Shown here one piece after another: positions 35,087 through 44,800 of a DNA stretch of 64,000 nucleotides. This DNA is from JAGVSR01 sp031413815 (GTDB lineage Bacteria > Pseudomonadota > Alphaproteobacteria > Rhizobiales > Hyphomicrobiaceae). The stretch spans positions 1 through 64,000 of the forward strand of contig JANOFU010000095.1 of assembly GCA_031413815.1 (NCBI GenBank). Direction: 5' to 3'. Below the pieces are notes generated by a model, which was not told the DNA's origin, made no database searches, and saw only the letters and a program-made list of their open reading frames with translations. Position 1 is the stretch's first letter, and each line of letters begins with the position of its first letter. The translations under genes and the position numbers were made by a program.

Positions 35087-35208
35087 GGGCGGCCACGTCT
35101 AATCTGATCCAACGTTTGATGGTTCATTTAGAGTGAGTCGCAGCCGTCTCAGCCTGCGAAAAGCTCTTGAGACGGTCTCTTCTCGATTCGCAGCAGCACT
35201 TCGGTCAC

Positions 35209-35796
35209 ATGTCACAAGCACCACCAGACACCCCAGGCGACGGCACCGCGCAACGGCTGCGCACGGCCGCGGCTCTGGCGCTGGTCTACGGCATCGTCGC
35301 GGCACCCATACTTTTACTCGAAGGCCCGCCGCTGCCGCCCGGCACTCTAATGGCGACGGTCATCCTGGCCGCTGGCCTCATCGCCTTGTCCGCCATCGAT
35401 TTTGAGCAATTCCGGCTGCCCGATAGCATCACGTTGCCCTTGATCGTCCTGGGTGTCGCCATCGCCACTGTGTTCCAGTGGGACGACCCGCTCGTGCGGA
35501 TCGCTTCGGCTGCGGCGGGCTTTGCGGTGCTGTTTGGCGCTGGCTGGCTTTATCACGCCCTGCGCGGGCGGCAGGGTTTGGGATTGGGCGATGCCAAACT
35601 GTTCGCGGCATCGGGCGCCTGGCTCGGTGCCAATGGGCTGCCATCGGTGTTGCTCTATGGTTGCGGGCTGGCGCTGGTTTATGCCCTCGCTTTGAAGCTG
35701 CGGGATCGCGGCACGTCGCTGGCGTCCGCCATCCCGTTTGGACCGTTTCTTGCGGCGGGCACGTGGCTGGTCTGGCTCTACGGTCCGCTCAGCTGA
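35209..35796 (+). CDS. gspO: Prepilin peptidase, peptidase domain only
   Basis: 195 residues, six or so transmembrane helices. The two catalytic Asp are in AIDFEQFRLPD and GLGLGDAKLFA (GxGD). The enzyme cleaves the leader of pseudopilins G-K. It lacks the N-terminal cytoplasmic methyltransferase domain with zinc cysteines found in standard GspO/PilD, so N-methylation may be absent or done by another enzyme. The frame is open to 35167. Confidence 0.9.
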   Translation: MSQAPPDTPGDGTAQRLRTAAALALVYGIVAAPILLLEGPPLPPGTLMATVILAAGLIALSAIDFEQFRLPDSITLPLIVLGVAIATVFQWDDPLVRIASAAAGFAVLFGAGWLYHALRGRQGLGLGDAKLFAASGAWLGANGLPSVLLYGCGLALVYALALKLRDRGTSLASAIPFGPFLAAGTWLVWLYGPLS

Positions 35797-35889
35797 ACGG
35801 GTCACCCGCTTCACTGTTCCATTGAGTGCAGCTTGCCGCTGGCCGCCCGCACCCGTACTATCGGACTGATTTCTGAGGGTCGCTCGTCC

Positions 35890-36408
35890 ATGCTCTGTTC
35901 GTTTTTCCGCAAAGTATTTGCCCACGCGCCGTCGATGGGCCAGTGGTCAGTGGAGCGACCCCGCCGCCATCAGATCGACCATCCTCGGACTGCGCGCCAT
36001 GCCGCCGACGCTGGCTTCACACTGCTTGAACTGTTGGTCGTGCTCGGCATCATCGTCCTGATCGCAACCATCGCGGCGCCGCAGGTTCTGCGCTACCTCG
36101 GCAAAGCGCGGACGGAGACGGCCCGCGCCCAGGTCAGCGCATTATCAACGGCGCTGGAACTCTATGCGCTCGACAACGGCGGGTTCCCCAGCCAACAGAG
36201 CGGACTAAATGCCCTTGTGACGGCACCCTCCGCATCAGCGACTCGCTGGAGGGGTCCCTATATCAAGCGTGCAAGCGGCCTCGTCGATCCCTGGGGCCGT
36301 CCGTATGTCTACCGCTTTCCCGGCCGCGCCAATCAACCCGATGTCTATACGCTCGGACGTGACAACTCCGTTGGCGGTGCCGACGAGGACCAGGACGTCG
36401 CGAATTGA
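35890..36408 (+). CDS. gspG: Type II secretion major pseudopilin GspG
   Basis: 172 residues from the ATG at 35890. The prepilin motif is ADAGFTLLELLVVLGIIVLI with Glu at +5. The mature part has the GspG hallmarks WRGPYIKR, DPWGRPYVYRFPG, and a terminal calcium-site loop DNSVGGADEDQD. The leader before the cleavage Gly is about 40 residues, very long; a start at 35935 would give 25. Last gsp gene in the window. Confidence 0.93.
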   Translation: MLCSFFRKVFAHAPSMGQWSVERPRRHQIDHPRTARHAADAGFTLLELLVVLGIIVLIATIAAPQVLRYLGKARTETARAQVSALSTALELYALDNGGFPSQQSGLNALVTAPSASATRWRGPYIKRASGLVDPWGRPYVYRFPGRANQPDVYTLGRDNSVGGADEDQDVAN

Positions 36409-36427
36409 GCGTATCCGGCCCGCAGCG

Positions 36428-37090
36428 CTAAACCCGAGGCACGCTGGTGCGGCTCTTCTGATGCGCCAGAACAGCTTCCACGCGATTGCGCGCGTGCAGC
36501 TTCTGCAAAACGTTGGTCATGTAATGCTTCACGGTCTTTTCGCTGAGGTTCAACTTGCGCGCGACTTCCTTGTTGGTCATGCCGGCAGATACTTCATTCA
36601 AGATCTGCTCTTCGCGCGCCGTCAGAGCTGTCTCGATGCGCTGTGGAACTTTGGCGTCCGCTGCCCGGATTTTCAAACTGGCGAGCAACCGGGCGGCAAA
36701 CTGCGGCGTGATGTAGGTTTCACCGCGGCTGACAGCGCGGATGGTGCCGATCAGATCTGGCCCCGTAATGCCCTTCAGGACATACCCATGGGCACCCGCT
36801 TCCATCGCTGCTGTCACGTCTTCTTCGCGCTCAGACACTGTCAACATAACGGTCTTTATGGCCGGATAGGCAGCAGATATCTGCCGGGCTGCTTCAATGC
36901 CGCCCCCAGGCATCGAAATGTCGAGCAGCATGACATCGGGATGCTGATCGCGGGCCAGGGCCACCGCATCGGCGGCGCAGGCGCCAACTCCGATCACCTC
37001 CAGCGTCGGCTCGCGCGACAGTGTGCTGACCACTCCGTCGCGCAGCAACGGGTGATCGTCAACAACGGCGATGCGAATACGATCAGGCAC
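36428..37090 (-). CDS. NarL-type response regulator
   Basis: 220 residues from a GTG at 37090, with GAGG 8-11 bases upstream and overlap with the histidine kinase stop. Receiver domain with AVVDDHPLLRDG and the phospho-acceptor Asp in VMLLDISMPG. A LuxR-type DNA-binding domain follows (LTAREEQILNEVSAGMTNKE then VARKLNLSEKTVKHYMTNVL). Convergent with gspG by 19 bases. It probably controls genes nearby, the divergent peroxidase being the obvious candidate, but no target is proven. Confidence 0.93.
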   Translation of the reverse strand: MPDRIRIAVVDDHPLLRDGVVSTLSREPTLEVIGVGACAADAVALARDQHPDVMLLDISMPGGGIEAARQISAAYPAIKTVMLTVSEREEDVTAAMEAGAHGYVLKGITGPDLIGTIRAVSRGETYITPQFAARLLASLKIRAADAKVPQRIETALTAREEQILNEVSAGMTNKEVARKLNLSEKTVKHYMTNVLQKLHARNRVEAVLAHQKSRTSVPRV

Positions 37091-38591
37091 GGGCGGACCT
37101 CGCTCCAGGATTCTCAAATCGCACGCCAAGCCGCGTGCCGTGTCCCGGATTGGACTGAATATCGAGCGCCCCACCCAGCGACTCGACGCGATAGCGCAGG
37201 CCGGTCAACCCGAGACGTTCGGTGCGCGCTTTCAATTTTTCCACCGCAAAGCCCGGTCCCCCGTCAGCGACTTCGACGCTCAACGTCGCGCCGTCATAGA
37301 CGGCGCTGAGCGACTGGCCTTTACCGCCTGCATGCCGGAAGGCGTTGTTCAGCCCCTCTTGGGCAAACCGGAAAAGACAGATCGTGATCGGCAATGGCAG
37401 CCGCGGAGGTAAGGGTTGAAAGTCGATCCGGACCGGCGTGCCTGTCGCTCGCTCGTGGGCTTTGGCGGCAATGAGCAGTGCCTCCGACGGCGAGATTTTC
37501 TGCAATTCCGGCAGGGCCAATCCCGATGAGATATTGCGGATTTCGCGCATGGCGTCGGCCGTCGCCTGGCGGATCACGCTCAAGGCTTGGGCGGCCGCTT
37601 GATCTTCAGGCCGTTCAGATGCGCCGTTGCGTGGCCTCAGATCGTCCATTTTGAGAAGCGCGAGCGCCAAATGCTGGGCCGGGCCGTCGTGCAGGTCCGA
37701 GCTGATGCGGCGCAGGAACTGCTCATTAAGCTCGGCCGCCCGGCGGCTGGAGTGCTGCACCTGCTGGCGCAGACTGTCACTTTCAGCCGTCAATCGCACT
37801 TGCTCTGCGACGCGCTGCTCCAGCGCCATGCGTTGCTGATCGATCAGCCCACTGGCCTTGGCGACCATTCCGTACAACAGCGAGAACATGGTGAACGTGA
37901 GACCACCGACGATGATCCAAGTGTCCCACTTGGCGCGCGCCAGATCGCGCTGCAACTGGCCCGCACCCTCATAGAACTCTGCAACAGCAATCACGCGATC
38001 TGTGCCCAGCGCATGCATGGGCGAATAAATTTCGAATAGTGGCATGTTGAACTTAGCTTCAAATGCGCTGACGTCGCCGTGATTGTCCTGATACTCGGTC
38101 TGGACGGTGCCCATCAGCGCGCCAGCCAATTCAGCGGATATCGGCGCTGACTGGCCGGTCAGCGACTTGTCGGTCGAGTACGCGATGGTGCCGTCCGGCC
38201 GCCAAATGTTGACTGCAACAATACGCCGTCCCGCGGCCGTACCCGCCAACAACCGGTCGATCCGCTCGCTCGCTGCGGCCGAGATCGCCGGTCCCGAGGC
38301 CAGCTCTTGCGTCAGCGGTTCCAGCAAGCTGTCCATATAAAGAGCCGACGAAACCGCTGCGTTCTCGACCACGCCTTGCTGGATCCGGCTGCTGACCCAA
38401 ACGCCCAAGATCAGCATTCCACTGAGCAAGATGGCCGCGGCGGACCACGCAAACCGTTGTGCGAGCGGCAGTGAGTCAGCCGCAAACCCCGCCCAAAATG
38501 AGGAGGCCAAATCAGACGATGGTCTGACATTTGACCCGGCCATTGGGACCAGTGAAGACGCGACCTCGGACCCTATCGGAAATGCACACAT
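37083..38591 (-). CDS. NarX/HisKA_3-type sensor histidine kinase
   Basis: 502 residues. Transmembrane helices at about 46-66 and 230-250 flank a roughly 160-residue periplasmic sensor domain. The phospho-acceptor is in RRISSDLHDGPAQHLALAL, and the ATPase has FAQEGLNNAFRHAGGKG and VADGGPGF. A periplasmic sensor next to exported redox enzymes suits sensing of a metal, oxidant or phenol, but the ligand is unknown. An internal ATG at 38543 could be the true start. Overlaps the response regulator. Confidence 0.93.
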   Translation of the reverse strand: MCAFPIGSEVASSLVPMAGSNVRPSSDLASSFWAGFAADSLPLAQRFAWSAAAILLSGMLILGVWVSSRIQQGVVENAAVSSALYMDSLLEPLTQELASGPAISAAASERIDRLLAGTAAGRRIVAVNIWRPDGTIAYSTDKSLTGQSAPISAELAGALMGTVQTEYQDNHGDVSAFEAKFNMPLFEIYSPMHALGTDRVIAVAEFYEGAGQLQRDLARAKWDTWIIVGGLTFTMFSLLYGMVAKASGLIDQQRMALEQRVAEQVRLTAESDSLRQQVQHSSRRAAELNEQFLRRISSDLHDGPAQHLALALLKMDDLRPRNGASERPEDQAAAQALSVIRQATADAMREIRNISSGLALPELQKISPSEALLIAAKAHERATGTPVRIDFQPLPPRLPLPITICLFRFAQEGLNNAFRHAGGKGQSLSAVYDGATLSVEVADGGPGFAVEKLKARTERLGLTGLRYRVESLGGALDIQSNPGHGTRLGVRFENPGARSARA

Positions 38592-38892
38592 CAGAGAAAA
38601 TGTTCCAACAACAATGGCGTGGTTATGGGACGCCGCCGAAGTCCTGGCAAGTCAATTGCCGGGACACCGGTAACGTGCGGTCTGCTTAACGAAAGTGCGT
38701 AACAGGATGATCTCCACCGCTACAGTTACCCACGGAACACCCGGTAGCGGCATTGCTCAATTTCTGGGTCACCCTGCCCTCCGCTGCCAGCCAGGGCCCA
38801 GTTCCGCAGAATTCTCGACGCTGACGTTAACCAGGCAAGGCGCTAGCGGTCTCCGCGGCACCTAAGCCCTTGTTTTGATTTGGGAGGACGCT
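38592..38892. other. Control region between the sensor kinase and the peroxidase gene
   Basis: 301 bases without a gene. CCGCTAC (38717-38723) and GTAGCGG (38744-38750) form an inverted repeat with a 20-base gap, a possible response-regulator site. GGGAGG at 38882-38887 is the ribosome-binding site of the peroxidase gene. I could not find a convincing -35/-10 pair. Confidence 0.45.
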
Positions 38893-41800
38893 ATGGTCAA
38901 ACTCATTCGCTCGGATCTGGATTTCATTCTCCAGCAGATCGAAATTTCAGAAGCCCATGCGGCTGGCGGCGATATCCGGGCGTTGGTAGGCGATCCCCTC
39001 CTCCCGTTTGGCCTGCGCACAGTTGACGGAACCTTCAACAACCTCATCCCCGGCCAGCAGAATTTCGGCGCGGCAGACCAACTCTTCCCGCGCAGTGTGG
39101 GAGCGAACTTTGGGACCGGAACCCCCCAATCGACGCCATTCTTTGGCATTACGAATACCGACTACGGAACGCCCGGAAACGTGGTCGATACGGCCCCGCG
39201 CACCATTTCCAACCTGATCGTTGATCAAACGGCCAACAATCCTGCAGCCGTTGCCGCCGCCCTGGAACTCGCCGGACTGGCTGGTGCTGAAGCCCAGCAG
39301 GCGATGAACGATATTGCAGCAGCTGTTGCGGCCGAGGATCCGGGCCTTCCGGCGTTGCTCGCGAGTTTCGGGATCTCGCTCAGCGCCAACGGCGCGATGT
39401 TCATCGCGAACACGGCGCCCGATGAAGGGTTATCCGCCCCGTTCAACTCGTGGATGACGCTGTTCGGCCAGTTCTTCGACCATGGCCTCGACCTGCTGAC
39501 CAAGGGCGGCAACGGCACCGTCTTTGTCCCGCTCAATCCCGATGACCCGCTGTACGTCGAAGGGTCGCCGACAAATTTCATGGTGCTGACCAGAGCCACA
39601 AACCAACCGGGCGCCGATGGCGTGCTGGGCACGGCAGACGACATTCAAGAGCATACCAACACGACGACGCCGTTCGTCGATCAGAACCAGACCTACACAT
39701 CCCACGCCTCCCATCAGGCGTTCCTGCGCGAATATGAGCTCAACAGCGCCGGCGATCCCGTCTCCACCGGAGCCCTGCTTGGCAACCGCGCGCCCAACGG
39801 CGCAGGCCAATACTTCGGCGTTGGCTCGACAGACCTTGAAGGACTGGCAACGTGGGCTGTTGTCAAAGCTCAAGCGCGCGAACTGCTCGGCATCAATTTG
39901 ACGGACGCCGATGTTCTCAACGTCCCTCTCCTGGCCACGGACCAGTACGGAAGGATTATTCCCGGTGCCAATGGCTTTGCGCAAGTCGTATTCGTTGGCC
40001 CTGACGGGATTCCGGGCAATGGCGATGACGTGTTGGTCGAAGGCAACCCAGCGGCCCCAATCAGTCTAGTGGGCGCCGTTCGCACGGGCCACGGCTTCTT
40101 GGATGACATTGCACGGACCGCCAATCCTACCGGCAAAACCGCCGATGCGAACGACACGGCTGACAACAATTTTGATCAAACCGGTGTCGTGGGCGGCGCT
40201 GGTGCGACAACCTACGACAACGAGCTGCTCGATGCCCACAAGGTCACTGGTGATGGCCGCGGCAACGAAAATATCGGACTGACATCCGTCCACCACATCT
40301 TCCACGCCGAACACAACCGGATGGTCGAGCAAGTGAAGGCGACTGTGATCGCCGAAGAAGCACTAACCCCCGGCTACATCTCGGAATGGACCGTGCCCGG
40401 CTTCGTCTACACGCCCGGCATGCCGGTCGAAGACATTGTCTGGAATGGCGAGCGCCTGTTCCAGACCGCCAAGTTCAGTACCGAAATGCAATACCAGCAT
40501 CTCGTATTCGAGGAATTCGCGCGCAAGGTGCAGCCCCTGGTCGATATCTTCTCTGGCTATCAGGTCGACATCGATCCGTCGATCACGGCGGAGTTCGCTC
40601 ACGTCGTGTACAGGTTCGGTCACTCGATGCTGACGGAAACCGTTGCGATTATTGACGCAAATGGTGTGTCGTCCGACGTCGGACTCATCGAAGCGTTCCT
40701 CAACCCCATAATGTTCGATCAGCTTCCGGGCACCGACGCCGAAGCGGCCGGCGCCATTATCCGCGGCATGACGCGGCAAGTGGGTAACGAAATTGACGAG
40801 TTCGTAACCGAAGCCTTGCGCAACAATTTGTTGGGCCTGCCGCTCGACCTCGCGACTATCAACATGACGCGCGCCCGCGACACCGGCTCGCCGACCCTCA
40901 ACGAAGCCCGGCGGGAGTTCTATGAGGCAACGGGCGGCGACAGCCTGCTGCGGCCCTACACGAGCTGGTCGGACTTCGCCCAGCACGTCAAGAACCCGCT
41001 GTCTGTCATCAACTTCATCGCTGCATACGGCACGCACCCAACGATTCTAAACGCCACGACGCTCGAAGCAAAGCGGACGGCCGCACTGGAACTCGTTTTG
41101 GGCACCGATCAAAACGGCGACAACTCTGTCCCCGGCGACCGCATCGACTTCCTCAACGGCAGGGGCCCCTGGGCGAACCAGGCAAATGGAGTGACGATCA
41201 CGGGTCTCGATGATGTTGATCTGTGGATCGGTGGCCTTGCAGAAGCCATCACGCCCTTTGGTGGCATGCTGGGATCAACGTTCAACTTCGTATTCGAAAC
41301 GCAGATGGAACATCTGCAAAGCGGTGACCGGTTCTACTACCTTGGCCGCTTGGCCGGCACGAACTTCTTGACCGAGCTTGAAGGCAACTCGTTTGCCTCG
41401 ATCATTTCAAAGAACACCGACATCGGCGGCGACGGCATGCATTTGCCCGGCGATATCTTCTCGGTGCCGGGATTCATCCTGGAAATCGACACCACGAAGC
41501 AGCTCACCGGACTTGGCTTGGACGGCCGTGCCGATCCGGAAGCAGAACCAGATCCGTTCAATCCCTTCGGCAACATCAATCCGCTCGTCATCCGCGACAA
41601 CCCGGACACCGATGGACCGGACTCGAACTACCTCGAGTACACCGGCGGCGACCATGTTGTCCTCGGTGGCACAAACCCCGGCAACGCGCTCAATCTGAGC
41701 GGCAATGACATCCTCATCGGCAGCATCGGCGACGACACACTCTGGGGCGATGGCGGTAACGACATCCTCGAAGGCGGTCACGGCGTCGATCAGTTGATCG

Positions 41801-44800
41801 GTGGAGACGGTAACGACATCATTTCCGACCTGGGAGGTGACGATAACGTCAAAGGCGGCGATGGCGACGATGTCGTCAACGCTGGCGCTGGCTTCGACCT
41901 GATTCTGCTCGGTGACGGCAACGACTTCTCCATCGGCGGCGAGGATTTCAACGAAACCTTCGGCGGCGAAGGCAACGACTTCATCACGGATGGTGACGAC
42001 GCTGGTATCGTTTTCGGCGATGGCGGCAACGATTGGATCGAAGGCGGCGACGGCGCCGACCTCTTGCAAGGCGACTTCGGCGCCCCGTTCCAGGACGGCG
42101 TCAATGCCGGCAACGATGTCATCATCGGCCAAGGCGGCAATGATGACTACGATTCCGAATCCGGCGACGACATTATGGTGGCCGGCGTCGGCACCGAGCG
42201 CTTCGAAGGTATGCTCGGCTTCGACTGGGTCACGTACACTGGCAGCCCGGCGGCAGCAGATGCCGACTTCTTCTTCACAGGCTTGTTGCCGCCCGATCGA
42301 GATGCGATCAAAGACCGGTTCGACCTTGTCGAAGGGCTCTCTGGCTCAGCTCTCAATGACGTACTTCGCGGCGACAACAGCACGTCGGTCGACTTGCTCG
42401 CAATCGAAGAGTTCTCCGGCTTCAACAATGCCATCAATACATCAGCTCAGGTTGAGCTAATTAACGGCCTCGACGGGTTGCTCGGCGCTGGCGTCACCAC
42501 GTTCAGTGGCGGCAACATTATCCTTGGCGGCGGCGGCAGCGACACCATCGAAGGCCGCGGCGGCGATGACATCATCGACGGCGATGCGTTCCTCAACGTT
42601 CGCATCAGCGTCCGCGATCTCAACGATCCGAATCTCGAAATCCGCTCAGCCACCAGCATGTCCGAAATCCAGGCGGATATGTTCTCCGGTGCGATCAAGC
42701 CTGGCCAGTTGCAGATCGTTCGCGAGATTCTCGATACGACCAATGCCGGCATCGACGTTGCGCTCTACTCGGGCTCAATCGCTGACTACACCATTGAAGG
42801 CAATGGCGCTGACGTAGACGGCGATGGGTTCATCACGGTCTCGCACAATGACGCGGCCTTGGGCGCTGGCCAAGGTGCCGATGGTGTCGATAAGGTCCGC
42901 AACATTGAACTGCTTCAGTTCAACGATGGCATCCAGATTCTCGATCCCAACATCACGAATGCCGCCGCGACTGGCCAGCTCGAACTCATCGAAAGCAACG
43001 CCGATGGCTTCCCGGCTGTCGGAGAAACGTTCACGATTGCGATTGGCTCCGTTGCCGACGATGACGGCTTACCGCCGCTTTCGACATTCCAAGTCACGTG
43101 GCAGGTCGAACTGACGCCAGGCGAAGGGGATTGGACCGTTATTACCGACCCCGTCACGGAAGTGCCTGCGACAGGCCTCAGCTTCACGCCGGTTCCCGGC
43201 ATGGAACTGGAAGGCCTGCGCATTCGCGCCGCCGCTGGATTCATTGGCAACAATGGCATTCCAGAATTTGTCCTATCCCCACCCACCGTGGCGCTCGCCG
43301 CCGCGGTGGCAGGCGTTGGAACCCCACTTGACGACACCCTGTTCGGCACCGTCGGTGATGACACCATCGATGCCCTGGCTGGCGACGACGTCGTCTTCCT
43401 GTTCTCCGGCAATGACACGGTCATCGGCGGTCCCGGGAATGACATCCTCGACGGTGGCGTGGGCGACGACACGGCGATTTTTGACGGGCCGATCGGCGAC
43501 TATACATTCGAGATCAACGCCGAAGGACTGCTTGAAGTCATTCACTTGGGAACACTCGTCGAAGACGCGGTCATCGATATCGAAAACTTCGTGTTCCGTG
43601 ATCCGGGCACGGGCGCAATCCTCAACACGATCACGCTGCAGGAAGTGCTTGACGGTCTGGGAGGCGGTAACACGCCACCGATCGCTGGCAATGATATCGT
43701 GACTGTTGCAGAAGACTCGTCCTTCTCAGGTCAAGTCTCGGCAACCGATCTGAACGGCGATATTCTGGCGTTTGAGCTCGTCGATGGTCCTGCGAACGGC
43801 ACATTGACGTTCCTCGCCGACGGCACCTTCGACTATACGCCTAACGCCGACTTCAACGGAACCGATAGCTTTACCTACATTGCCAACGACGGAACCGTTG
43901 ACAGCAACGTTGCGACGATCTCGATCACCGTGACACCGGTGGATGATGCTCCCGTTGTCACCGGAACGGTCACGCTCGCGCCACTGGCCGAGGACACGGT
44001 GCGCACCATCACAGCGGCCCAATTGCTGGCCAACGTGGCGGATGTTGATACGTTGGCCGCTGGACTGTCAGTGACTGGGTTGACGCCGTCATCGGGAACG
44101 GTGACGCAAACAGGCCCTGGAACCTGGTCGTTCACGCCTGCAACGAATGACAGCACTGCAGTCACGTTCAGCTATCAAGTGACCGATGGCACGACGTCAG
44201 TCGCCAATTCTGCGTCGCTTGATCTCACGCCAGTGAACGATGCGCCAGTGGCCGCACCTGTCACTCTTGCTGCAATCGCCGAAGACAGTGGCGCACGCGT
44301 CATCACGTCGGCCCAGCTGCTGGCAGGTGTATCTGACGTCGATAGCGCAACGGTCACAATTACAGCACTGACCATCGCTTCGGGCCTCGGTACCCTCGTG
44401 AACAATGGAGGTGGCACCTGGACCTACACACCAGCGGCGAATGACAGCTCATCCGTGACATTCAACTACACCGCCTCGGATGGCTTCGTTGCAGCCTCAT
44501 CAACCGCCTCACTCGATATCACGCCGGTTAATGATGCGCCAGTGGCAGCACCAGTGACATTGACATCCATCGCCGAAGACAGTGGCGAACTCGTGATCAC
44601 GTCAGCACAACTTTTGGCTGGCGTGTCCGATATCGACGGCCCTGCCGCCACAATCACGGCGCTGTCGATCGCCGCAGGACTTGGCACGCTTGTCAACAAC
44701 AACAATGGAACCTGGAGCTATACGCCCGCGCTGAACGACGTGAACCCCGTGACGTTTAACTACACAGCGTCGGATGGGTTCATCGCTGCATCGTCAACGG

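Noticed and set aside
38592..38892. Sigma-54 promoter before the peroxidase
   Set aside because: No TGGCA-N-TTGC pair with correct spacing was found.
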